A DNA stretch of 64,000 bases from Toxorhynchites rutilus septentrionalis. Lineage: Eukaryota > Arthropoda > Insecta > Diptera > Culicidae. Below the pieces are notes generated by a model. The model ran no database searches and was not told where the DNA came from. It saw nothing but the letters and a program-made list of their open reading frames with translations. The stretch spans positions 231,434,024 through 231,498,023 of the forward strand of contig NC_073746.1 in the NCBI RefSeq assembly GCF_029784135.1, written 5' to 3'. Of this stretch, positions 44,211 to 55,326 are shown in pieces. The stretch's first letter is position 1. Each line of letters begins with the position of its first letter. Made by a program: the position numbers and the translations under genes.

Positions 44211-45665
44211 TTATTTGTTTTTATTATTACCCTTTGGAGGGCTGGAAACTTTCCTGGTGTGTGTGTTATTTGTGTTAGTGTTATTTTTATTTGGAGTGGA
44301 GTGGTATAGAGTGTTAGCATGTGATTGTTGATTGTTGTTATGTGGGTGTTTATTGTTGGTGTGTGTGTGTGTGTTGTTTCTTCCATTTATTTGATTTGTT
44401 TGTTCGTTCCTTGTCCGTTTTCGTTGGACTTCTTTGGTTTGCTTGTTTTCCTCATCAGAAGACTTATGTTCTTCAGAAGATATTCCTTTGTTCGAGATTT
44501 TCCTTTTATTTTTATTCCTAATTTCAATGTATTCCATTGGATTATCTGATTCCTCTTCGGTTTGCATGTCCTGTCTATCCTCTTCAGATTCTATATTCTT
44601 TGGTACCTCCATTTCTTCTTCTTCTGATTCTTCGGAATCTTCTTCAGATTCATCTACCGAGCTTTCCGTTTCATTGCCTGAAGTAATGGATTGGCTATTA
44701 TCCTGATTGGGTCTAGCGGAATTACATTGGCATTTGCATTGAGTGCAGCCATCTACTGTTGTTTGAATGGTATTAAGTCTGTCCTGCAGCACACTGGAAT
44801 AGGTTATTCCATTGTTCTGGAGGTCATACTTTTTCCTAGCTTCGTTGTGAGATATTCCCTCATCTACTCTTATTCTGGTTATGTTGTTTTCTCTTACCCA
44901 TATTGGGCACGTCCTGTTGGATGAGGTATGATCACCCTTACAGTTGACGCAAAGTTCAGGGGATTTACAAATTTTGTTTCCGGAAATATTTATTTTGTGT
45001 TCTTTTCCACAGTTTTTGCAGAGTGGAGTATTTCGTCTGCACCGTTTTGTTGTGTGCCCAAAGCGGTAACACTTAAAACATTGCATGGGGTTTGGATAAT
45101 AATTCCTAGTCCCTGCTCGAAGAAATCCAAAATTTATATATTCAGGAACAACAGTTCCACGAATGGTCAGAATTAATGTTGGTGTGGCTATAATCAAATC
45201 ATTTTCTTTCCTGGTGATACGCTTTACCTCGATCACTTTTTGATCGGCTAGTTCTTTCAACAATTCGTCTTCCTTTAAATCTAGAACTTCACGACAGGTG
45301 ACAACGCATTTGCGTTGATTTAGAGTCGGATGGTAAATAATTTCTATTGGGGTGTTATCAATTAGCTTGTTAATTGAAAGTAAATTTTCGATAACATCCT
45401 TTTCTCTTACTGAGAGTACATATTGAATTCGGTTTTTATCGTCTCGTTGTGGTCTTGCACTTTCTAAGGATCCTGCCTTGGCAACTGTCTTGCTTACAAG
45501 AAAGGGGTTCGAGGGGAGGGTATCTTCCCCTGTGGCCCGTAATAGAAGAATTTCAAGATCACCACTCAGTGGGTCAGCCCAAAATGGACTGGTCCGTTGG
45601 GTTGGTCTTCCACGGTAACGGTTTGTAGCCCGGCCTCCTGGAGGTCCGGAACTACTGGAAGCCAT
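44211..45665 (-). CDS. LINE ORF1 (Gag-like), copy 2, full length
   Basis: 484 residues, the intact form of the ORF1 in copy 1. RRM-like region, three CCHC knuckles (about residues 196-253), and an acidic SVDESEEDSEESEEEEMEV stretch. The basic, His/Asn-rich tail (NKHPHNNNQQSHANT) and KVSSPPKGNNKNK end. The ORF being open in an element that lacks RT suggests it is used, either by this subfamily or by selection for Gag, as in gag-only telomeric LINEs of Drosophila. The start ATG is 8 nt after the TTGCCTAGCTAC leader segment. Confidence 0.9.
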   Translation of the reverse strand: MASSSSGPPGGRATNRYRGRPTQRTSPFWADPLSGDLEILLLRATGEDTLPSNPFLVSKTVAKAGSLESARPQRDDKNRIQYVLSVREKDVIENLLSINKLIDNTPIEIIYHPTLNQRKCVVTCREVLDLKEDELLKELADQKVIEVKRITRKENDLIIATPTLILTIRGTVVPEYINFGFLRAGTRNYYPNPMQCFKCYRFGHTTKRCRRNTPLCKNCGKEHKINISGNKICKSPELCVNCKGDHTSSNRTCPIWVRENNITRIRVDEGISHNEARKKYDLQNNGITYSSVLQDRLNTIQTTVDGCTQCKCQCNSARPNQDNSQSITSGNETESSVDESEEDSEESEEEEMEVPKNIESEEDRQDMQTEEESDNPMEYIEIRNKNKRKISNKGISSEEHKSSDEENKQTKEVQRKRTRNEQTNQINGRNNTHTHTNNKHPHNNNQQSHANTLYHSTPNKNNTNTNNTHTRKVSSPPKGNNKNK

Positions 45666-46011
45666 TTTTGTTGCCTAGCTACACCCAGGTGTAGCCGGCG
45701 AAAAAGTCGTAAAATATTCACTAACCAAAGTAGACCCTACGACGTGCGACGGGGGACGAAAACGGCGGAGGACAGTAACGGCGGGGGACAATGCCAACGC
45801 AGTCACATGAACAAACACCGAAATCACTTGGCGGAAAAATACTATTTTTTTTTTTTTTTTTAAAACACTTGGAAAAAATCACTTTTTAAATGTCAGTTAA
45901 ATTAAAATCAATTTGGGATATGTAGTAAAAAAAAAAAAAAAAATTTTTAACCTATACCCTTTGGGCGTCCTATCTCTCACTAACTCCTGGTATTAAGAAA
46001 GGTTTGGTCAC

Positions 46012-46287
46012 TCACCGATCGTGTTGAAGAACCACTCCTAATACACCACCAAATGGTAGTGGGGTAGCGGGGAAGGGACCGGATACCACCGACGGCAGGG
46101 CAATCGCCGCAGCGGTTCGAAGCGACGAAGCGAAGAAAACCTCTTTCCACACCTCCTGAGCTGCTGATTGATGAGTAGAAATTGCGCCAAAATCGCGCGT
46201 CACTGGCAGGAAAAACGTAGCTGATGAGACGGGCACAAACAGCGGGACACGCAGGGGGCAGTGAAAACTGCCGGACAAAGTGGCCAA
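46012..46287 (-). other. Upstream ORF in LINE 5' leader (copy 2)
   Basis: 91 codons, MATLSGSFHCPLRVPLFVPV start. One codon shorter than in copy 1, with the frame kept. Confidence 0.35.
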
Positions 46288-46701
46288 TCCGACCGAACCA
46301 ACTTCCTGAATGGCCGTTGGGGGCTTCTCGGCTGCTTCCTCCTTTCCTGATGTCCGGACAACTGTTGCTGAAAAAGAACGCTTTATTTAGTACCGAAGAC
46401 AGCTTTGAAAAAAGCTATGCATCCGGTTGTAGGAGAAAACTTCTATAGTTATTATTCTCTTTTAGGATGGCGCTAAAACATAACCGTTGCGGTCGAGTGT
46501 CAGTAGCACCATGAACGAAAACAAAGGAAGCGTCATTTTATAAACCATAAAAGTATAGAATCTAAATCCCACCCTTATTATATTCGTGAGTATACAGTAA
46601 GCTTATACAATAAAGAGGGTGGGGTTTACATTCGATTCTTTTATGTTTTATAAAATGACACTTCCCTTGCTTTCGTTCATTTCTTACTCTACTCTCGCAC
46701 C

Positions 46702-47117
46702 GTGAGGACTCGTTTCATCGGGACTAAGCAGAAAGCTCGTTAGTCTTTCGGTGGTAAGGCACCACGAAAGCAGCTCGGATAAGCGCATCAGCCGCAGGAA
46801 GCGTGAAGAAGCCACATCGCTATCGAACGGGAACTTCGCATGAAATTCGTCGCTATCAGAAGTCGACCGAATTGCTGATCCGCAAGCTACCTTTGCAGCA
46901 TTTGGTTCGTGGAATTGCTCAGGACTTCAAAACCGACTTGCGTTTCCAAAGTTCCGCGGTTATAACGCTGCAGGAGGCTTATTCGAAGATACCAATTTAT
47001 GTGCTATTCATGCAAAACGCGTCACATTATGCCCAAGGACAATCCAGCTGGCCCATCATATCCGAGGAGAGCGTGCTATATTAGCTTAGCATATAATCAA
47101 CAGCCCTTTTCAGGGCT
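46702..47117 (+). pseudogene. Histone H3 pseudogene in AB element
   Basis: Right member of the head-to-head pair split by the LINEs. The tail includes GGTAAGGCACCACGAAAGCA (GKAPRKQ). The core [10 protein letters not shown] has P to T. The stem-loop AGCCCTTTTCAGGGCT at 47102-47117 has its base pair restored to A-T (other copies G-T). Same VA and SEAYLV deletions. Confidence 0.85.
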
Positions 47118-47791
47118 CCAAATTTGATGGATTAGAGTTCAGAAAAGTTTTTTACGGGCCGAACTGAAAGGAGCATTTAGCGAAAACCGTGGTGTCGATG
47201 ATAATTCGATACCGATAGGTGCCATGGATATGGATTTCATAATGAAAAATATGAAATATATGACATGATGTAGTGAATATATCCCCATATCGAAGAAATC
47301 ACTTTGATGAAACTGTTTACCGTTTGTCGTTTTAAATTGTTGGGAAAGGGCATTATTTCTGCTGACTAAATTCCAAGAAAAAATCCATTCCTTCTTTAAG
47401 CGTGATTCATTCTGCTTCAGATCAACGGAACAGTATGATAATCATTTCATACAAAAGATAAAATGTCCAAGAGTTATATGATTGCTATTTATTGAGTCGA
47501 AAAATTGTTTCAATAGCTTAATGATAGTTTCGAAAACAGGTTATTGAAATCATTCGTATCCGTATGTAGCGCGCCCACTTGGAAACCCATTAATCTTATT
47601 GGAATGTGAGATGGGGAAGCGCATACTTACGTCTATGCATTATGCTGTACACTACAGACTTTTTCTCTCCGTACTGATTAAGAAGCCGACCGAACTATCG
47701 GTCGACAAGTCAGTCTGCAGTCGGCGGGGGCTCTTAATTTCGTTTTTGCAGGCCGAACCGAAAAAATTTCAGTCGAGTTAACTCTTTTTTA

Positions 47792-48016
47792 CAGTAATGC
47801 TTTTGAATCCGGACACTTTGCATTACATTCAATATCATACCACAGCCATAACATTTTATTCATGTTGAATTTATGCGATTAATAGTTGCTAATATAGTTA
47901 CTGATAGTTTCTTGATAGTTACTAATCAATCGCATTAATTCAACATGCAGAAAATGTTGTGGCTGCGGTATAATATTAAATGTAACGCAAAGTGTCCGGA
48001 TTTAAATACATTACTG
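47792..48016. mobile_element. 225-bp palindromic TA MITE
   Basis: Same element and position within the AB element as 10445 and 17338. Flanked by TA at 47790-47791 and 48017-48018. Confidence 0.85.
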
Positions 48017-48113
48017 TATACTTACTTCGATGTTATTCGTTTCTCTCTCAGGGTAAGCAACGAATATAATAAGGGTGGGGTTTAGATTCTATACTATACT
48101 CTACTCTCGCACC

Positions 48114-48527
48114 GTGAGAACTCGTTTGTTTGGGACCAAGCAGATAGCTAGTTAGTCTTTAAGTGGTAAGGCACACGAAAGCAGCTCGGATAAGCGCACC
48201 AGCCGCAGGATAGGTGAAGAAGCCACATCGCTATCGACCGGGAACTTTGCGTGAAATTCATCGCTATCGGAAGTCGACCGAATTGCTGATCCGCAAGCTA
48301 CCTTTGCAGCTTTTGGATCGTGGAACTGCTCAGGACTTCAAAACCGACTTGCGTTTCCAATGTTCCGCGGTTATGACGCTGCAGGAGGCTTATTCGAAGA
48401 TACAAATTTGTGTGCTATCCACGCAAAACGCGTCACATCATGCCCAAGGACATTCAGCTGGCCCATCGAATCCAAGGAGAGGGTGCTATATTAGCTTAGC
48501 ATATAATCAACGGCCCTTTTCAGGGCT
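48114..48527 (+). pseudogene. Histone H3 pseudogene in AB element
   Basis: GTG start position, core block [10 protein letters not shown] to LQEAYSK, stem-loop 48512-48527. Its promoter is shortened: the TATAAAATGACGCTTCC segment seen upstream of other copies is deleted at about 48092. Confidence 0.85.
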
Positions 48528-49062
48528 CCAAATTTGATGGATTAGAGTTTAGAAAAGTTTTTTGCAGGCCAAACTGAAACGAGAATTTTCGTTTGGATGC
48601 CATACAGCATCGAGAAAATTCCGGAAAGATCTAATCGTTGCTGAAAAATAATCTGCCAGTTCCCTGGGAATTGAAGAATACATCCATGCGAAAGAGTTTA
48701 TTTTAATGTTTTCTAATTATATGGCGAACACAGCTACCAAATACATTTGATTTCGTAATTTTTCAATCAAGTGTAATTAGCTGGAAAGCTTCTGAAGATT
48801 ATTCTTTCCCATCAGTAGGATATTTTCGTATCCAATATTGGATGCATAACATGAAAAACGGAAAATGTTTCGTATCGCGAAAATTATATAATTTTCAATC
48901 GATTATTGCTCAGTCGCCGAAATTTTCATACTCAGAGAGTTCATTCTCCTCTAGTTTGCCTTCCAAATTGCCATCGTAAACCACACCTTCTCTCGATTCA
49001 ATCACGCACGAAAAGCATACTGAAATGATATTCTGGTGGTGAAACCGATTCATTTTTCGTGA

Positions 49063-49218
49063 GGCGTCGTGCACAAATTACGTAACGCGATGAGGGGGGA
49101 GGGGGTAGATGTTACGTTACTTTCTGTTTATTAGAGATAGGAAATTGCGTTACGAAAGGGGGGGGGGAGGTGGTTCAAAATTCGGATTTTTAGCGTTACG
49201 TAATTTGTGCACGACGCC
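49063..49218. mobile_element. 156-bp MITE with GGCGTCGTGCACAAATTACG ends
   Basis: Third copy of the 9198/18653 MITE at the same AB position. Target duplication TGA at the left, TGG at the right (one change). Confidence 0.85.
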
Positions 49219-50232
49219 TGGGGACATCGACAAGACAACATCGTTACTGAACGAGCTGAACCGCGAGGGATCGAGGGATTCATTACCTGGCCTGACCTGA
49301 CCTGAAATGCAATCAGTTTGTTTTAACTGTGAGGGAGCGCAGAAAAGCCGATCGATCAGAAGGAGAAGAGAAGGTGACCAAGAGAGTATCAGCATCGAAA
49401 TACGGTTCCTCGAGAAGACATAGAAGCAGCCGCCACACACACACATACACGCGCGCAACTCTTTTCGTTTGCTGGTTATCGAGAGGAAACCTGGAAAGAA
49501 ATGATCATTGCTGAAAAATAATCTGCCAGTTCCCCTTGGAATTGAAAATTACATTCAAGCGAGTTTATTTTAATGTTTTCTATCCATATAATACTGCGAC
49601 CACATACATTTGGTTTTGTGATTTGTCAATCAAGTGCAGTTAGCAGGAAAGCTTCTGAAGATTATTCTTCAGAACAAGGTTTTTTGTATCCAATATTGGA
49701 TGCATAAAACCTTGAGTCTCCAACGTAACACTCTCGTTTTTGAAGTCACCCAAATATTTATTTATTCATTCATTCAGGATGGATTTAGATTCAACTTCAA
49801 ACAAATGATCTCTAAATCAACGATAGTCCTACGTCACCCTTGCGGTTATACCATAGATATAACCCACTTCCTGTTTTTTACGCAATTTTAGTAATATTTA
49901 CAAAAAAATTGTATATTTTACCAATGTTTTTGCTACTAAAGATTTGGTAGCTGCTTTTACTAAACTATTTCTCCAGTGTAAATGTTTAAAACGGGGCCCT
50001 GGCAGCCCTATCTCAACCAACACAAATTAAGCGTAAGCAGCACGATTATAGTCTTACGCATTGTTTATTGTCTAGAGTCAATGTTGATGCAAATATGTTC
50101 AGCATTAGTAATGGCCTGTAGCCATTGATCCGGGCGCTTTATTTAACGATTTGCAATTAAAATCACTGCTGTAGAATCGCATGAAGCACTTCATTTTCAA
50201 TTTTAGGTTATGATTTCTATGCTGGCTACAAA

Positions 50233-50945
50233 TAGTGATCCCCGATAATCGTTCGATTAATAGATTAATCGAACACTTCCTAAAGAAATCGATTATTAAT
50301 CGAACGAATACTGCACAACCAATAATCGAAGGGAACGAATAATTTACAACGAATTATTGATCCAAACCGAGAGAAAAAACGTACGGTCGCTGCAGTTTTA
50401 TCCTGAAAATCGATCGCTCCCCTGAAATCGTAAACGAAGCTCAATTCGCGTTGAAGGCATTGTAAAATATAATCATAGATTTTCAGGTGGAACGAACACT
50501 TTTTTGATTTCAGATGGCTTTCTAGCAAGCGAGAAATATTAGTTCAACTAATTATTTCTCTCAGTGTGACGATTAGTCGTTTAATCGATAATTTGGGGCG
50601 ATTAATCGTATCGAATAACAAACTGCTGTAATGCAAGACGGGTCTATGGTACTAGGTGAGGCCGTTTCGTCACTAAGTTGGTTAGGGGAGCGGTATATGA
50701 AAACAGTACGGAAGAAAGCAGAAGGGGAATTATTTCCTTGAAGCGTGAAAGAGACAGACTGATCACGAGCGAGCTTGGGCGAAAGGGTATTGTGTTTTGT
50801 TTACAAACAAAACACAGTAGACTTCCAAGAAGGCTGAAGAGTGGTTTTAGCAAGTTGGCCCACCTTAGGATATACTTCTACGCGCCTTGCTGTAATGTAT
50901 TCGATTAGCTGATGAACGATTAATTTCAAAAATCAGGCATCACTA
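50233..50945. mobile_element. hAT-type non-autonomous element (ATTAATCG-rich)
   Basis: Ends TAGTGATCCCCGAT and ATCAGGCATCACTA are imperfect inverted repeats. Perfect 8-bp target duplication GCTACAAA at 50225-50232 and 50946-50953. Contains many ATTAATCG motifs and the nested MITE at 50634-50889. Confidence 0.75.
50634..50889. mobile_element. 256-bp hAT-type MITE, complete
   Basis: CAAGACGGGTCTATGG to CTACGCGCCTTG with perfect 8-bp duplication CTGTAATG (50626-50633, 50890-50897). Nested in the element 50233-50945. Confidence 0.9.
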
Positions 50946-50982
50946 GCTACAAAAGGATGACCATTTCGCAGCCCTTCGGTTT

Positions 50983-51631
50983 AGAGCCCCCGCACACTAC
51001 AGACTTTTTTTTCAGTCGACAGTTTGGTCGGATCGGCCTACCGGTGCAAAAACCGACCCAACTGAATCGGTGTAATACCAGGGACAGACATACAGCTGTA
51101 CTTGCGTTGTACGTGTACAGCGTTGTACAGGTACCATCGTACCATGACAGACATACTTTGGTTGTACATTGTACCGTATGTCAAACTGACAATCAGATAT
51201 TTTTCCAATTTCCACCACATATTTCAATGAAAAAGGTTTTTATTTAGTGTCTAAACTATCAAACACAACAAAAAAGTTTCCAATCTGAGTTATTAACTTA
51301 AAAGAAAGTCAATGAAAAGAACGTTTATCAAGTGATTTGATTCTGCTTGTTCATGCTACCCACCACTAACCGTCTATGGCGCTGCGCACAGTACAACTGT
51401 AGCCATGTACAGCGGTAAAACAGGTCGGTACAGGTACAGCGATTGTACCGAGTTGCTTGCATAGTTCTAGCGCTGTACATGGTGACAGACATACAATTTT
51501 CGAAGTACAACGCAAGTACAGCTGTATGTCTGTCATAAGTATAAGGTGCGCACATGCATACCTCTCCGTACTGATTAAGAAGCCGACTGAACTATCGACC
51601 GACAAGTCAGTCTGCAGTCTGCGGGGGCTCT
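50983..51631. mobile_element. CCCCCGCAGA MITE hosting a second MITE
   Basis: AGAGCCCCCGCACACTAC at the left and GCAGTCTGCGGGGGCTCT at the right. The interior equivalent to GGTGTAATGTGCGCA is interrupted at 51077 by the GGACAGACATACA MITE. Confidence 0.7.
51077..51542. mobile_element. Nested MITE with GGACAGACATACA ends
   Basis: ACCAGGGACAGACATACAGC at the left. The inverted GCTGTATGTCTGTC at about 51522-51535 is followed by ATAAGTATA. Homologous to 31587-32340 but shorter. Confidence 0.65.
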
Positions 51632-51704
51632 TAATCTCTAAACCAAGGTGAAAAGAAGTATACTATAGGTGAGCTCGTATCTTCAGTAAAGGTGACTGTA
51701 CACT

Positions 51705-51862
51705 GACTGTACAGTTTGTTCTGATATTTGTACAAACACTGTTTTGTTTGTCACTCTTCAATTATCGAGAGTGTCAAAGAATGTCAAACATTGTACATGG
51801 GAAAAAATGGCTGAAATATTCAAGTTAACCTAACCATGTACCGACAGGTTTGAAGAACAGAC
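51705..51862. repeat. Dispersed repeat shared with 14097-14304
   Basis: GTGACTGTACACTGACTG to GTACCGACAGGTTTGAAGAACAGAC. No ORF. 51632-51704 is unassigned. Confidence 0.55.
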
Positions 51863-51869
51863 ATATTAC

Positions 51870-52206
51870 ACCCATACCTCACTTTACGGCCTAGATTCAG
51901 TAGTCCGAAAGATATAAATTTTTGAAAAAAGTCATTTTTGAGAAAATGGAAAAAGTTGATTTTTCGGAACACCCTAAAATGTAAATAAGCACCTATATGC
52001 AAAAATAAGAAATACGGATCTTCTATTTTCCGACAAGGAACAAAACTACCACTTTTCACGAAAATCTGAGAACCACTATATTAGTTTGACATGGAGTGGC
52101 TGTATATCGATGTCGAAAAAAATAAATTAGTTTTTGGTGTTATAATCTGTTATAACGAATAATTTTAAGCCGTAAATCGAAAACGGCCGTATAGCGAGGT
52201 ATGGGT
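51870..52206. mobile_element. MITE with ACCCATACCTC ends (337 bp)
   Basis: ACCCATACCTCACTTTACGG at the left, CCGTATAGCGAGGTATGGGT at the right. The flanks TATTAC and TATTGC may be a target duplication. A larger relative is 54278-58222. Confidence 0.65.
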
Positions 52207-52585
52207 TATTGCGACATATGCTGTGTTATATACCGTTAAACAGGAAATTCATCCAGAAATTTTTTTGCTTGAAACACAAACAGAAAATATAGGAAAAAAG
52301 GTAAACAATTTGACGATTGAAATGGGTATGTTTTTTCTAATGCATTAACCACTCGTTTCCTCCCATTCACAATGAGAAATTTTGTTGCCAACATACAGGC
52401 GTAAGCTAACATTATGTGTCGATACGTGTTATGAATTATTCTCCATTTCCCGATAATATGCATTAATCAGTTGGCAGAATCAATGGAGGGATGACCTTTT
52501 TTTATATCCCATTTATTTATTTTAGGCTCATTAGCATTTTAACTGTAACAGAGCCGAATTTTAATCATGTACATGTCACATGGTT
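52207..52585. other. Unassigned, with an old LINE tail
   Basis: No gene. 52525-52555 (GGCTCATTAGC...AGAGCC) resembles the GGCTC...GAGCC hairpin at the 3' end of the LINE that starts at 52586, so an older LINE tail lies here. Confidence 0.4.
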
Positions 52586-54071
52586 TTAATTTTTTTAATT
52601 TAAATCGTTTATTTTTACAGGCTCAGTTACATAGGTTTAAAGGAGCCGAACTCCTTACTGTATTGTGACTAGTATACATACATTTTTCCTTAATTCTAAT
52701 GTTAATAATATAGGAAACCGATTACTCGCGGTCGACTCGAGTTTAGAAGGGTGACATATTTTCTTCAGGGAAAGGAGGGGATATGAGGATATGTTGACAA
52801 TGATCACACTCACACTCTCAATCACACTCATCACACTCAATTCTTAAACCTATCTTATACCTAATATGTATTTACATTTCATCTTATTCTTAAGAAGGGA
52901 TCCGATCTCTCACAAAGGAAAAGTAAAAGGAAAAACTAAGGGTATAAGGACACACACGAAGATCGATAGCTTTAAGGAATACATATATTTGGGACATGTA
53001 ATCAAGGTCTAACCGAGCCAACACGTCTCTAACCGGTACCATGAGCTGCCCTCCTCGGGCCCGAAGGGTGTCTTCTAAATTCGATCTGGCGACAAGATAC
53101 AGCTCGCACGACCAAACAACGTGCTCGATGTCGTGGTAACCTTGGCCACAAACACAAAGATTGTTGTCGGCAAGATCAATACGAAAGAGTAGCGCGTCTA
53201 ACGAACAGTGATTGGACATGAGTCGGGAGAAGGTGCGAATAAAGTCCCGACTCAAGTCCAGACTTTTGAACCATGGTTTGAGGCTAACCTTAGGGATAAT
53301 CGCGTGGAACCACCGGCCCAATTCATCTTCGTTCCATTTGCGTTGCCAGTTAACTATGGTATTTTTGCGGACTAAAGAATAAAATTCATTGAAGGCGATT
53401 TGACGCTGATAAATATCGCCTTCAATTGCACCTACCTTTGCTAATGAGTCAGCCCTCTCATTACCCGGAATTGAGCAATGTGAAGGGACCCAGACAAAGG
53501 TATGACATAACAGCGCCTGGATAAAGCACTCAAAATTTCTCGTATTCTCTCAAGGAAGTACGGCGAGTGCTTTTCCGGCCTCACTAAACGGATAGCTTCG
53601 ACAGAGTTAAGACTATCCGTTACAATGTAATAGTGTTCAACAGGTCGTGAGGCGACGCTGTCCAGCGCCCAGTGTATCGCTGCTAATTCAGCAACATACA
53701 CTGAGCAAGGATTCTGAAGACTGTGGGAGGTGCTAAAAAATTCGTTGAACACTCCAAATCCTGTGGACTCATTCATAGAGGACCCATCAGTAAAGTACAT
53801 ATTGTCACAATTGATATCCCCATACTTTGCATCCATCGAAGATCGTTGGAACGATCCTCGATCGAAGATAATCTGATGTTCCATGGATATCCTGCATCAT
53901 GGACAGATCAAAATGCACAGAGGAATTGATGTAGTCAGGAAAACAAACACGGTTGGGAATATACGAAGAAGGATCAACCTGCATGGAGATGAATTCATGA
54001 TATGGACTCATGAACCCAGATTGAAAATTTAGCTCGATCAGCTGTTCAAAATTTCCGATCACCAATGGGTT
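52586..54071 (-). mobile_element. 5'-truncated non-LTR retrotransposon (ORF2 3' part)
   Basis: Perfect 14-bp target duplication CATGTCACATGGTT at 52572-52585 and 54072-54085. A-rich 3' tail on the minus strand, preceded by a GGCTC...GAGCC hairpin (52619-52650). The body encodes RNase H and C-terminal ORF2 sequence. A typical 5'-truncated insertion. Confidence 0.85.
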
Positions 54072-54074
54072 CAT
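52890..54074 (-). pseudogene. LINE ORF2 fragment: RNase H and C-terminal domain
   Basis: Three frames cover one decayed ORF2. 53805-54074 is the spacer. 53441-53884 is RNase H: MYFTDGSSMNE (first Asp), CSVYVAELAAIHWAL (Glu) and YYIVTDSLNSVEAIR (Asp). 52890-53321 is the C-terminal zinc-like domain with ADNNLCVCGQGYHDIEHVVW and C. RNase H catalytic residues are retained, but frame shifts at about 53880 and 53450 break the protein. I-type or Loa-type clade is likely because RNase H is present. No RT is included. Confidence 0.8.
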
Positions 54075-55326
54075 GTCACATGGTTATCATATCTATAATT
54101 AGCACATTACACAGTTGCCATTCTTCGGCGTTAGAGTATTCTCTTCTATACCATTGCATATGGTACACATTTACACAGTAGCCATTTAGGCGTAAGAGTT
54201 TTCTATCTGTTCTTTCATTATCCAGTTAGACTACCGGACAGCGGAGACAAGGGGGGGGTCTTGGAAGATAGTTTTGCACCCATACCTCGCTTTACGGCAT
54301 AGATACGTTCCACGAAATTCGGCCGCAAAGCGAAAAGCCGTATAAGGAATCAATTATTCTAATACAAATACATAAAAATTCAATCAGAGCGGTTCCAAAT
54401 TTGTTAAATATGTAACATGGTTCATCATTCAAGATGCATTTTATCTTTTTATTTTTATTTCATTTTAATCAAAAATTAAATTCATTTAAATCAAAAATCA
54501 ATACATAACATGAGCATAAAACATACAATACATACATAAAAACAAACAATAATTTATAAACAAAAATGAAACAACTTCATGTTATATAGAATATGTGTAT
54601 GTATACTGAAAATGAAAGTGGTCATCTCGAATTTCAAGAAGTTACTCCATAAAAATGTTTACCACCTCGAAAAAACACCTTATGCAAAACATCAGCTCGA
54701 TCGGGCTTAAGGGAGAGTGGCGCAAAGCGGTCAAAGTTTGAGTTTTTTGAAAATCGAAAAATCACCTAAGGTGGGAGTAAAGGAAATCGGGGTTTTCGGG
54801 AAAAAAATGTTGATGCCAAATGTCTTAAAATTGCGTGAAACGTCGAGATACTAACATCTGTCATTTTTTTTTTTGTCAAAAATCGGCATTCTGGGATTTT
54901 TTTTTCGGAATACGAAACGAAAAGTTTGGTTTTGGGCGCCAATAAAAATAGTTATTTCGATTTTTCATTCGGAACTTGCAACGAAATGTTGATTTGCACG
55001 ATAATATACCCTATGCAAAATATTAGCTCATTCGGACTTCATTTACTGGTTACACAAACGTTAAAATTTGAGTTTTGACGTAGGACTACGTCTTTCATTT
55101 CTATACCGGGGTGTAAAATCAAAGTTTCGAAAACGAAAGCGTTACGCCGGAGACCGAGATTTTGAGCGTTAATAGCTCCTAAACAACTGAACGAAATGGT
55201 ATGATAAACACTTCATTCGAAAGATAAAATGTCTACGCGTTATATACTTGTTACTTTTTGATCCAAAAACTTGTTTCAATAGTCGTAAAATTGCTTTCAA
55301 AACAGGCTATTGAAATCACCAATCGG

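Larger units (their letters stand above)
43252..46510 (-). mobile_element. LINE copy 2, gag-only, in tandem with copy 1
   Basis: 5' end at 46510, 3' tail (ATTACC)n at 43252-43263. Flanked by ATTGAACGAAAACA (43238-43251) and ATGAACGAAAACA (46511-46523). Nearly identical to copy 1 throughout, including the ORF2 deletion. Differences: a longer T run at 45846-45860 and a longer A run at 45926-45942. Confidence 0.85.
38491..49873. mobile_element. AB-family element with three H3 pseudogenes, split by LINEs
   Basis: End A GACGTAGGACTACGTC at 38491 follows T4. End B ends CACTTCCTG at 49873 before T6. The empty site in the CT copy at 20245 (rc GACATCTTTTTTACGC, six T) implies four extra T. The order A, H3 (-), [LINE dimer], H3 (+), 225-bp MITE, H3 (+), 156-bp MITE, B mirrors the 8548-13757 copy. 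Confidence 0.75.
32924..49978. mobile_element. CT-family DNA element, copy 4 (17-kb nest)
   Basis: CACTGAGAGGAAAATTTAG at 32924 follows TA. The right end AACTATTTCTCCAGTG at 49978 precedes TA. Removing the copia element (32985-37364 plus duplication) and the AB element (38491-49873) restores about 1.3 kb homologous to copy 2 (20139-21430) in inverse orientation. Confidence 0.75.
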
